Below, piece after piece: positions 1-5,819 of a stretch of DNA of 6,292 nt. The DNA is from a candidate division LCP-89 bacterium (lineage in GTDB: Bacteria; Electryoneota; B3-LCP): contig JALGZU010000195.1 of the NCBI GenBank assembly GCA_025774735.1, positions 1-6,292 on the forward strand, read 5' to 3'. A model generated the notes under the pieces. The model was not told where the DNA came from. It searched no databases and saw nothing but the letters and a program-made list of their open reading frames with translations. The translations under genes and the position numbers were made by a program. Within the stretch, counting starts at the first letter, position 1. Every line of letters begins with the position of its first letter.

Positions 1-1227
1 CTGAAGTACAGGACCGTCTTCGATGATTCCACCCACTGGAATTATGCCGTTAACAGCGCCAACTACATCCTGAATACACCCTTGAGCTTTCTGGATCCTC
101 TGAATGTAATGGTTACGGGCTGGTGTTGCGGCAATTTGTACCTTTACGGCGAAGCGACCGGGAATACCGAGTACATGGATACTGCGGTTTCACGCGCCCA
201 GGAAATCATGACATGGGTAGAACAGGATCCTGCCACTCGACTCGCCCTGGAATCCTGGGCCATGTCGTCCGGGACGTTTGTGTGGGGCCTGTGCAACTCT
301 ATTTTCCGCCAGGATCCGGCGCTCGGGCAGAACTGGCTGGCGATCTACGGTCCGATGGTGCAGGTATTCGAGCCGGCAACCTACAGCTGGTCCAACGCCT
401 GGAACGTCGCCTACTGTAATGCCCAGGGCGGTATGTTCGAGGTGACGGGGAATCCGACATATCTCGATAACCACCTTTGGCTGACGAATTATCTGTTGCA
501 CAAGGACGTCGACAATGATGGGGGCATCCCGGCGTCGGCTGCCGGCTCATCCGATACGGACGCTTCCTGGACCACAGCCTACCTGGCTATGATGGGCTGT
601 AATCCCTACCTGGTGTCCGATATCGATGCCGGTGTGTTGATCATCCGGTCACCCAAAAATCGCACCCGCATCACACTGGGCGAGCCGATCGATGTTCTCG
701 CAGTTGTGGGTAATTGGGGTACGACTGCGCTCGCAAACGTCATGGTGGTGGCTTCCGGACCTTTCCAGGACACGATGTACGTTGATCTGCAACTGAATGA
801 AAACCTGAACGTGAATTTAGGTCCCTGGACACCTTCCATCCCGGGTATCGATTCGCTCCGCGTCACCGTATCCATCCCTGGTGATGGGAATGCCTTCAAC
901 GACACCGACGTTAACCTCTTCATGGTGCGGGCTCCTCTGGATGGTAGGTATGCGGACGCGCAAGGAGTACGGCTTGAAGAAAGTGCGAGAGTCTTGAACG
1001 GCCGGGTTGAAGTATCGTTCACACTGCCTCAGGATGACGACATTACCCTGACGCTTTACAATTCGCTGGGAAGAAGAATCACCGTGCTGCTGGATGGGTA
1101 TTGCTCAGCAGGGCTACACAATACTTTCTTGAATTTGTCCGATTTGAACCTGTCAAGCGGTACCTACATCGTCCGTCTACAGAGCAATACCGGTACGGCG
1201 TGCACACGATTACATCTCGTCAAATAA
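1..1227 (+). CDS. Secreted multidomain protein with type IX secretion-like C-terminal sorting domain (5' end missing)
   Basis: The frame is open from the first base, so the N-terminus and any signal peptide lie outside the window; 408 codons remain. Three regions are visible, numbered from base 1. Residues about 1-205 are rich in Trp, Tyr, Asn and Gly and look helical. They end in a DNDGGIPAS...SWTTAY stretch reminiscent of alpha/alpha-toroid or barrel enzymes, but no catalytic site can be named. Residues about 210-310 form a beta-rich domain with an NWGTTALANV motif and a later GDGNAFND stretch, resembling CARDB/Ig-like adhesion modules. Residues about 330-408 match the pattern of type IX secretion (type A) sorting domains: a strand-rich segment with LYNSLGRRI, then LSSGTYIVRL and a basic terminal strand ending LHLVK. 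Such domains direct export across the outer membrane in FCB bacteria. The protein is probably cell-surface or extracellular. Its enzymatic role is unknown; the sorting-domain call is the firmest part. Confidence 0.85.
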   Translation: MKYRTVFDDSTHWNYAVNSANYILNTPLSFLDPLNVMVTGWCCGNLYLYGEATGNTEYMDTAVSRAQEIMTWVEQDPATRLALESWAMSSGTFVWGLCNSIFRQDPALGQNWLAIYGPMVQVFEPATYSWSNAWNVAYCNAQGGMFEVTGNPTYLDNHLWLTNYLLHKDVDNDGGIPASAAGSSDTDASWTTAYLAMMGCNPYLVSDIDAGVLIIRSPKNRTRITLGEPIDVLAVVGNWGTTALANVMVVASGPFQDTMYVDLQLNENLNVNLGPWTPSIPGIDSLRVTVSIPGDGNAFNDTDVNLFMVRAPLDGRYADAQGVRLEESARVLNGRVEVSFTLPQDDDITLTLYNSLGRRITVLLDGYCSAGLHNTFLNLSDLNLSSGTYIVRLQSNTGTACTRLHLVK

Positions 1228-1251
1228 CCGCTTTAATGTCATTTCCGGTGT

Positions 1252-1284
1252 AGAGAAGGGTTCTTCATTGAACCCTTTTCTTTT
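1252..1284 (+). terminator. Rho-independent terminator after the secreted protein gene
   Basis: A stem of AGAGAAGGGTTC (1252-1263) pairs with GAACCCTTTTCT (1270-1281) over 12 positions with one G-U pair. The loop is the six-base TTCATT, and the stem runs into a T-rich tail. It lies 24 bases after the stop codon, the expected place for the end of this transcript. Confidence 0.88.
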
Positions 1285-1310
1285 AACTTTCTTAAATCAT
1301 CAATTTATGT

Positions 1311-1337
1311 TTAAGTTTATCGGAAACCTGCCGATGT
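1311..1337 (+). promoter_or_regulatory. Candidate sigma-28 (FliA/SigD-type, flagellar) promoter
   Basis: TTAAGTTT (1311-1318), an 11-base spacer, then GCCGATGT (1330-1337). The established sigma-28 consensus is TAAAGTTT-N11-GCCGATAA, so 13 of 16 positions match with the exact spacer. Transcription would start near 1343-1345, giving a leader of about 23 bases before the ATG at 1367. A rough hand estimate with equal base frequencies gives about 0.05 chance matches this good in both strands of the window, and AT-rich DNA raises that. No flagellar gene is visible in the window, so the role is inference. Confidence 0.45.
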
Positions 1338-1366
1338 AAGAGATGAGTGAAGATCAGGTTGGTTAG

Positions 1367-1546
1367 ATGGAAGAAAAAGAATCCACAGGTGTCCGCCCCG
1401 TTACCGATCGTGGAGAAGGCTGGAGGACGAGACCTCAGCCAAAGCGTCCTGTGGCTGAACCAGAAGATGAGTCTGAACGCCGCGAGGAGGAGACCGCCCG
1501 GCGGCGCGCACCTCTTCCCTTCGGTAAAATTGACGTCACAGCTTGA
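1367..1546 (+). CDS. Possible small charged protein, 59 residues
   Basis: I do not recognise this protein. The frame starts MEEKESTGVRPVTDRGEG, passes through a Pro/Arg/Glu-rich, probably disordered middle (RPQPKRPVAEPEDESERREE) and ends APLPFGKIDVTA. It has no signal peptide, membrane segment or cysteine. The start is ATG 1367, preceded by a weak AGG (1356-1358) eight bases upstream. A TAG stop sits immediately before the ATG, and an upstream ATG at 1343 in the same frame encodes only seven codons before that TAG. The main support is position: a sigma-28-like promoter lies just upstream. An overlapping 70-codon frame from GTG 1347 is the competing reading; its composition looks less natural. 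This could also be a gene remnant or non-coding. Confidence 0.4.
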   Translation: MEEKESTGVRPVTDRGEGWRTRPQPKRPVAEPEDESERREEETARRRAPLPFGKIDVTA

Positions 1547-1711
1547 CGATCCCCGTTAACACCACACAAACTACCTACGTCTAACGGTCGCCTCGTGGGC
1601 AACGTATCAGTATGGGTGATCGAAGTCTCCTGGTTGGAAAACAGAATGTGAATAACTGCGGGATCTCAAGGAGGTTACTTCACGTTTAATAATTGAGAAG
1701 GTAAAATCCAC
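1547..1711. other. Spacer with no convincing gene; holds an unused perfect Shine-Dalgarno sequence
   Basis: Between the small frame and the TPR promoter I see no RNA gene, repeat or solid coding region. The small gene's frame stays open past its TGA from 1547 to another TGA at 1648-1650, reading 33 codons that include NGRLVGNVSVWVIEVSWLEN. This could be decayed coding sequence or chance. AAGGAGGT at 1668-1675 matches the anti-Shine-Dalgarno end of 16S rRNA perfectly but has no ATG or GTG at a usable distance. Confidence 0.5.
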
Positions 1712-1740
1712 TTGCAATTAACTTTTTGCTTACTTAAATT
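1712..1740 (+). promoter_or_regulatory. Candidate sigma-70-type promoter for the TPR gene
   Basis: TTGCAA (1712-1717) and TAAATT (1735-1740) are separated by exactly 17 bases in a strongly AT-rich stretch, each matching four of six consensus positions. Transcription would begin near 1747, leaving a leader of about 45 bases with a GGAGG (1781-1785) eight bases before the TPR gene's ATG. The assignment rests on spacing and composition only. Confidence 0.4.
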
Positions 1741-1793
1741 ATCACCAATAACAAAAAGATGCTAAAGTACACACCTTGTGGGAGGATAATTAG

Positions 1794-2816
1794 ATGAGAT
1801 TGATCCGCTCCATTGCACTTCTGGCTTTACTGGGTTTGATCGTCACGAATGTCATGGCACAGGATGATCTGGAGGCACAGCGTCAGTCTCTCCTGGAGAG
1901 ACGATCGGAGATAAAGGCTGAAATGGAAGCCGCCAATGAAGCAGGAGATCGCGAGAAGTACGATCAGTTGCTAATCGAATGGAATACTATCAGTCAGCAG
2001 ATCGAGGACATCCAGGGACAGATATCGCAGGATACCGAAGCGCGCAACAACGCCGTGAAGTACTACAACGAAGGGAAGAAGTTCTATCAGCAGGGCAAAA
2101 TCTCGGACGCTATCGAGAATTTCAAAAAATCGCTGGAATATGACGCGATCAATCCGGCAGTACATTATATGCTCGGTGTTTCCCAGTATAGAGCCAAGGA
2201 TTATTCCGGTGCGCTGGCCTCTCTTGAGAACGCCGTCCGGCTGAAATCATCTTACGCTGAGGCGCTCTACATGAAGGGCAACGTTCTCAAAAAAATGGGT
2301 CGGAACAACGATGCATTGAAAGCCTTCCAGGAATCGGCGACGCAGGATCCCATGTATGCCAAAGCCTACTTCGGTATGGGTTCCGTCCATCTAAGCGCGA
2401 AGCGAAACAACGAAGCTGTGCAATCGTTCCAACAGGCGGTTGACCTGGACCCTGAGTACCATCTCGCCTATTCTTCCATGGTACAGGCGTTGCTGAATCT
2501 CGGTAGATTCAGCGATGCCATCGCGGCCGCCGACAAGGCAATTTCCATAAAGGCGAATTCCTGGCAGCCGTATTACAGGAAAGCCCTCGCTGCTAATAAG
2601 GCCGGCAGGCATCAGCTCGCTGTGGAAGCTGCCCAGCAGTGCCTGCGATACAAAGCCAATTATGCCGGCGCGTACTTCGAGATGGGACAGGCTTATGAAG
2701 CGCTCGGGAATAAACCCAAGGCGCTGGAAGCCTACAAGAAATGTCTCAACGACCGCCAATGGCGTCCCAATGCGGAGCATCACATCAAGATCATCGAAGA
2801 AGAGATGGAAGGATAA
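1794..2816 (+). CDS. Secreted TPR-repeat protein with N-terminal coiled coil
   Basis: A 340-residue protein. Residues 1-22 form a signal peptide: basic MRLIR, a Leu/Ile/Val core and a V-M-A cleavage site before Gln23, so the mature protein is periplasmic or surface-exposed. No lipobox cysteine is present. Residues about 24-82 are Glu/Arg/Gln-rich with heptad-like spacing, consistent with a coiled coil. From residue 87 come seven contiguous 34-residue tetratricopeptide repeats (starts 87, 121, 155, 189, 223, 257, 291) without insertions. They carry the usual Gly/Ala at position 8 and Ala at position 20, and two of them (ending near 120 and 222) also close with the family's usual Asp-x-Asn/Pro pattern. 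TPR arrays form a superhelical scaffold for binding other proteins; the coiled coil may mediate oligomerisation, as in periplasmic YbgF/CpoB-type proteins, though repeat number and layout differ. Start chosen at ATG 1794 for its GGAGG and signal peptide. The partner is unknown. Confidence 0.93.
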   Translation: MRLIRSIALLALLGLIVTNVMAQDDLEAQRQSLLERRSEIKAEMEAANEAGDREKYDQLLIEWNTISQQIEDIQGQISQDTEARNNAVKYYNEGKKFYQQGKISDAIENFKKSLEYDAINPAVHYMLGVSQYRAKDYSGALASLENAVRLKSSYAEALYMKGNVLKKMGRNNDALKAFQESATQDPMYAKAYFGMGSVHLSAKRNNEAVQSFQQAVDLDPEYHLAYSSMVQALLNLGRFSDAIAAADKAISIKANSWQPYYRKALAANKAGRHQLAVEAAQQCLRYKANYAGAYFEMGQAYEALGNKPKALEAYKKCLNDRQWRPNAEHHIKIIEEEMEG

Positions 2817-2833
2817 AAACGCTTTGAACGAAC

Positions 2834-2870
2834 AGACCTGCCCACGCTGCGGGCAGGTCTTTCTCTTTTT
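2834..2870 (+). terminator. Rho-independent terminator after the TPR gene
   Basis: AGACCTGCCC (2834-2843) pairs perfectly with GGGCAGGTCT (2851-2860), giving a GC-rich 10-bp stem with a seven-base loop, followed by TTCTCTTTTT. It sits 17 bases after the TPR stop codon and separates that gene from the next one. Confidence 0.95.
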
Positions 2871-2917
2871 AAACACATGCCTCTACCTCCACTAATCGCC
2901 TCACGAGTAGCATCACT

Positions 2918-3553
2918 ATGAATGAACCCGGGAATCCTCCTGCGTTGAATGCCGCCAGGAAGCATGCTGTCCTCGTATCCGCCTCACTCGTAACTCATCG
3001 TGAAACGATCCTGGTTCCAGCTTTTCGCTCGGCCCTGGAGGAGGCATTCGAACCGCATCAGATCGTCGAATTGATACTGCAGAGCCTGCTCTTCGACGGG
3101 TATCCCTGCGCCCTCGAGGGTTTGATTGTGATGAAGAAAATCCTCCCTCCGAATAACGACATCTCGGAAGCCTTTGAGGCCTATTCCAGTGATAATCTGG
3201 AGGACTGGACCCGGCGCGGTTTAACGTTGTGCCGGAGCATTTACGGCGATAATTTCGAGCCGCTGCTCAGGAATGTTCAATCCCTTTCGCCCACCTTGCG
3301 GGAATGGATGCTGGTCGAAGGCTACGGGCGCGTTCTGGCGCGGCCTGCACTGCCTATCGATGTGCGGGAGATGGGCATCGTGGGGATGCTCATCGTAAAA
3401 GGCTACCCGAGGCAGCTTCATTCTCACATGCGCGGTGCCATGAGGGTGGGAGTGACTCTAGATGAACTGGATGAGGCTATCATCCTTTGCCGCGACTTTA
3501 CAATCCCCGAAAACATCGAAATAGCCAGAGGAGTCTGGCGAAAATTAAGCTGA
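2918..3553 (+). CDS. Carboxymuconolactone decarboxylase (CMD/AhpD-like) family protein, two-domain form
   Basis: A 211-residue, probably cytoplasmic protein with no signal peptide or membrane segment. It reads as two CMD-like halves. The first (about 15-75) has the helical pattern ending in FDGYPCALEGL. The second (about 124-205) contains REMGIVGMLIV (Glu151 within it), QLHSHMRGAMRVGVT with the conserved His170, then LDELDEAI. By eye, the AhpD redox CxxC positions of the second half are Tyr163 and Gln166, and in the first half Ala35 replaces the His; Cys64 stands alone. A thiol peroxidase activity like AhpD is therefore unlikely. A relation to gamma-carboxymuconolactone decarboxylase, a ring-cleavage lactone enzyme, is closer in motif, but no aromatic-degradation gene is nearby and the substrate is unknown. 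ATG 2918 is the first ATG after the in-frame TAA at 2870; no clear Shine-Dalgarno site precedes it, unlike its neighbours, so the start is less certain. Confidence 0.8.
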   Translation: MNEPGNPPALNAARKHAVLVSASLVTHRETILVPAFRSALEEAFEPHQIVELILQSLLFDGYPCALEGLIVMKKILPPNNDISEAFEAYSSDNLEDWTRRGLTLCRSIYGDNFEPLLRNVQSLSPTLREWMLVEGYGRVLARPALPIDVREMGIVGMLIVKGYPRQLHSHMRGAMRVGVTLDELDEAIILCRDFTIPENIEIARGVWRKLS

Positions 3554-3557
3554 ATAT

Positions 3558-3573
3558 TGTCAGAATACTGACA
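3558..3573. promoter_or_regulatory. Perfect inverted repeat TGTCAG-AATA-CTGACA, possible operator
   Basis: A 16-base dyad lies five bases after the CMD gene stop. Written TGTCA-N6-TGACA, it has the geometry of CRP/FNR-family operators and resembles the CooA-type half-site TGTCA. No T-tract follows, so it is not a terminator. No promoter is recognisable beside it, so an operator role is inference. Confidence 0.35.
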
Positions 3574-3585
3574 GAATGGCTGATT

Positions 3586-3604
3586 ATGGCAGTGCCTATG
3601 CCAT
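3586..3604. repeat. Inverted repeat ATGGCA-N7-TGCCAT
   Basis: A six-base perfect dyad with a seven-base spacer, 12 bases downstream of the TGTCAG dyad. It could be a small RNA hairpin or a protein site. No poly-T follows. The role is unknown. Confidence 0.3.
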
Positions 3605-3645
3605 GAGCTGATCTCAATAGACAGTGATTGAGCAATCCTAAGACT

Positions 3646-3657
3646 ATTATTAATAAT
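3646..3657. repeat. AT-only 12-base palindrome ATTATTAATAAT
   Basis: A perfect palindrome with no spacer within the AT-rich spacer upstream of dnaK. AT-rich palindromes are easy to get by chance in such composition. It may be an operator or simply flexible promoter DNA. Confidence 0.25.
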
Positions 3658-3672
3658 GTATTAAAAATAATT

Positions 3673-3712
3673 GGCCGTGCGAATTCCTTGCAGGGGAATC
3701 GGCACGGCCTTT
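3673..3712 (+). terminator. Hairpin terminator upstream of dnaK
   Basis: GGCCGTGC (3673-3680) pairs perfectly with GCACGGCC (3702-3709). An inner stem ATTCC/GGAAT follows after a 2x2 internal loop, closed by a seven-base loop. Only TTT follows, so the tail is weak on this strand. The other strand has a longer AT-rich tail, so it could work in either direction. It probably ends transcription coming from the CMD gene before dnaK. Confidence 0.6.
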
Positions 3713-3760
3713 GCATTGCTATTCCTTGATTATAAATGCAATTCTATAAAAAATACATGA

Positions 3761-3765
3761 GGAGG
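3761..3765 (+). promoter_or_regulatory. dnaK: Ribosome binding site that fixes the dnaK start
   Basis: GGAGG, within GAGGAGG, lies ten bases before ATG 3776. The in-frame TTG at 3767 is only one base away from it, too close for initiation. The protein therefore begins [14 protein letters not shown], as DnaK proteins normally do. Confidence 0.85.
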
Positions 3766-3775
3766 TTTGAATACA

Positions 3776-5719
3776 ATGGGTAAGATTATAGGAATCGACC
3801 TGGGAACGACAAATTCCGTCGTAGCCGTCATGGAAGGGAACGAACCGGTCGTCATTCCCAGCTCGGAAGGCAGCCGGACTACGCCCTCCGTGGTGGCATT
3901 TTCCAAGTCCGGGGAGAGACTTGTCGGAGCGACGGCCAAGCGCCAGGCGGTTACCAATCCCCAGAAAACCGTCTACTCCATCAAGCGGTTCATGGGGCGT
4001 AACCACTCGGAAGTCGGCACGGAAATCGGGGAAGTCCCCTACGAAGTTATCCCGGGTGAGAACGGACAGGCTCGAGTCAAAATCGACGACAAGGAATACC
4101 AGCCACCCGAAATATCGGCCATGATCCTGCAGAAGATGAAGCAGGCGGCTGAAGATTACCTGGGCGAGAAGGTCACCCAGGCTGTTATCACCGTCCCGGC
4201 CTATTTCAATGATACGCAGCGCCAGGCGACTAAAGATGCCGGCGAGATTGCCGGTCTGCAGGTTGAGCGCATCATCAATGAGCCCACCGCTGCTTCCCTG
4301 GCTTACGGCATTGACAGGGATAAAGAGGAACGCATCGCCGTGTACGACCTGGGTGGCGGTACCTTCGATATCTCCATCCTCGAACTTGGCGACGGCGTTT
4401 TCGAGGTCAAGTCAACCAACGGCGATACGCACCTGGGCGGCGACGACTTCGATCAGCGTCTGATCGACTATGCTGCAGACGAGTTCAAGAAATCCGAAGG
4501 TATCGATCTGCGCAAGGATCCCATGGCTCTTCAGAGGCTGAAAGAAGCCTGTGAGAAAGCCAAAATCGAACTCTCCAGCACGGCTCAAACCCAGATCAAC
4601 TTACCGTTCATCACGGCTACCCAGGAAGGCCCCAAGCATCTGGATTTAACCCTTACCCGGTCCAAGTTCGAATCGTTGACCGAAGATCTCGTGGCTCGCA
4701 CCATCGGTCCCTGCCAGAAAGCGTTGGATGGAGCCAAGGTCAAGGCGAAGGACATCGACGAGGTGATCCTGGTCGGTGGATCGACGCGCGTGCCCGCGGT
4801 TATCGCAGCGATCAAGAAATTCTTCGGCAAAGAGCCCAACAAGAGCGTCAATCCGGACGAAGTGGTCGCCATGGGCGCGGCCATCCAGGGTGGCATTCTG
4901 GGCGGCGAAGTCAAGAAGGATATGGTTCTGCTGGACGTCACTCCGCTGTCATTGGGCATCGAAACTCTGGGCAATGTCATGACCCGGCTGATCGAAGCCA
5001 ACACCACCATCCCGCATAAGAGGGCTGAGATATTCTCCACGGCTTCAGACAGCCAGACCACCGTAGATATCCACGTACTGCAGGGTGAACGCCCCATGGC
5101 CTACGACAACAAGACCATCGGCCGTTTCCAGCTGGACGGTATTCCGCCGGCCCCGCGCGGTTTGCCCCAGATCGAGGTGGTCTTTGACATCGATGCCAAC
5201 GGCATCCTCTCGGTGTCCGCTCAGGACAAGGCCACAGGAAAGGAACAGTCGATCAAAATCCAGGCCTCCTCCGGGCTGAGTTCCGAGGAAGTCGAGAAGA
5301 TGAAGAGCGATGCCAAGGCGCACGCGGACGAAGATACCCAGAAGCGCGAAGAAGTCGAAACCCGCAACACGGGCGATGCGCTGGCCTGGCAGACCGAAAA
5401 GCAGATCGGCGAATTCGGCGAAAAACTCGATGCGGATGAGAAGGCCAAGCTGGAAGCCGGCCTGGAACGGTTAAAGACCGCTTTGCGCGGGAGCGACGTG
5501 GGTGAAATCAAATCCGCCACGGACGACCTGAACCAGCTCTGGCAGCAGGCTTCGACCAAAATGTACGAAGCGGCTCAGGCTGCCCAGCAGCAGGCTGAAG
5601 CGCAGCCCGAAGCGGAAGCTGAACCCGAAGCCGAAGATGCTGGCGGTAAGAAGAAGGAAGACGAAGTCGAAAACGTCGATTACGAGGTAGTCGATGACGA
5701 CGATGAAGAGAAGAAGTAA
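3776..5719 (+). CDS. dnaK: Chaperone protein DnaK (Hsp70)
   Basis: A 647-residue Hsp70, close to the usual bacterial length of about 610-650. It is a cytosolic ATP-dependent chaperone that binds exposed hydrophobic segments, assisted by DnaJ and GrpE. The nucleotide-binding domain (about 1-383) shows GIDLGTTNS near residue 6, [25 protein letters not shown], the phosphate loop DLGGGTFD near 191, and the adenosine motif [10 protein letters not shown] near 331. The interdomain linker is [11 protein letters not shown] (about 384-394). The substrate-binding beta domain follows to about 500, then the helical lid to about 600. The tail is Ala/Gln/Glu/Pro-rich and ends in acidic [13 protein letters not shown], a typical DnaK ending. 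No CIRCE (TTAGCACTC-N9-GAGTGCTAA) is visible upstream. The grpE and dnaJ genes are not adjacent, and only the MgtC-like gene follows closely. All key motifs are intact. Confidence 0.99.
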   Translation: MGKIIGIDLGTTNSVVAVMEGNEPVVIPSSEGSRTTPSVVAFSKSGERLVGATAKRQAVTNPQKTVYSIKRFMGRNHSEVGTEIGEVPYEVIPGENGQARVKIDDKEYQPPEISAMILQKMKQAAEDYLGEKVTQAVITVPAYFNDTQRQATKDAGEIAGLQVERIINEPTAASLAYGIDRDKEERIAVYDLGGGTFDISILELGDGVFEVKSTNGDTHLGGDDFDQRLIDYAADEFKKSEGIDLRKDPMALQRLKEACEKAKIELSSTAQTQINLPFITATQEGPKHLDLTLTRSKFESLTEDLVARTIGPCQKALDGAKVKAKDIDEVILVGGSTRVPAVIAAIKKFFGKEPNKSVNPDEVVAMGAAIQGGILGGEVKKDMVLLDVTPLSLGIETLGNVMTRLIEANTTIPHKRAEIFSTASDSQTTVDIHVLQGERPMAYDNKTIGRFQLDGIPPAPRGLPQIEVVFDIDANGILSVSAQDKATGKEQSIKIQASSGLSSEEVEKMKSDAKAHADEDTQKREEVETRNTGDALAWQTEKQIGEFGEKLDADEKAKLEAGLERLKTALRGSDVGEIKSATDDLNQLWQQASTKMYEAAQAAQQQAEAQPEAEAEPEAEDAGGKKKEDEVENVDYEVVDDDDEEKK

Positions 5720-5752
5720 TCGACTTTACATAGATGCAGACGAACGAGCACG

Positions 5753-5780
5753 GGAGGCGGGTTGACTATGACCCGCCTTC
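5753..5780 (+). promoter_or_regulatory. Hairpin burying the ribosome binding site of the MgtC-like gene (or weak dnaK terminator)
   Basis: GGAGGCGGGT (5753-5762) pairs with ACCCGCCTTC (5771-5780) over ten positions with one G-U pair. The eight-base loop TGACTATG ends in the ATG at 5768-5770. The 5' arm contains GGAGG (5753-5757), ten bases before that ATG, so folding would hide the binding site. What follows is TCTCCATAAAG, a poor T-tract, which weakens a pure terminator reading. Both roles are possible, 33 bases after the dnaK stop. Confidence 0.55.
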
Positions 5781-5819
5781 TCTCCATAAAGTCTGCTCGC
5801 ATCCATTTTCTGCGGCGCA
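5768..5819 (+). other. Displaced 5' end of the MgtC-like gene, apparent one-base frameshift
   Basis: From ATG 5768, which has a GGAGG ten bases upstream, the frame reads MTRLLSIK and then leaves the MgtC frame. In the MgtC frame, homologous-looking sequence (SLLASIFCGAVIGLERE) continues upstream to a TAA at 5787-5789. Removing one A from the AAA run at 5788-5790 joins them as MTRLLSISLLASIFCGAV, a natural MgtC N-terminus with its first membrane helix. The rejoined protein would be 146 residues. This may be a true mutation or a sequencing/assembly indel. Confidence 0.6.

Noticed and set aside
1347..1559. 70-codon frame from GTG overlapping the 59-residue small gene.
   Set aside because: It has a GTG start without a Shine-Dalgarno site and less protein-like composition; with the sigma-28-like promoter its start would lie almost at the transcript start. 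It cannot be fully excluded.
1763..1789. Second sigma-28-like match TAAAGTAC-N11-GAGGATAA upstream of the TPR gene (12 of 16 positions).
   Set aside because: Its -10 half overlaps the ribosome binding site, and the transcript would start at or inside the ATG at 1794. A match this good is expected by chance roughly 0.4 times in a window this size by a hand estimate.
2391..2876. 161-codon minus-strand frame across the TPR gene and its terminator.
   Set aside because: It is antisense to a well-supported repeat protein, and its first codons run through the terminator hairpin. No independent start signal is seen.
2824..2895. Short frame reading TCPRCGQVF, resembling a zinc-ribbon Cys pair.
   Set aside because: The motif is produced by the inverted repeat of the terminator at 2834-2860 and ends in poor sequence; there is no ribosome binding site.
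3767..3775. TTG three codons upstream as the dnaK start.
   Set aside because: It is one base from the Shine-Dalgarno core, whereas ATG 3776 has normal spacing and gives the standard DnaK N-terminus.
3554..3775. CIRCE element expected before dnaK.
   Set aside because: Reading the spacer for TTAGCACTC and GAGTGCTAA gave no acceptable half-sites.
4585..5097. Long open frame on the minus strand within dnaK (170 codons).
   Set aside because: It lies opposite a highly conserved dnaK region, is a codon-bias shadow, and has low-complexity Ser/Thr/Pro composition.
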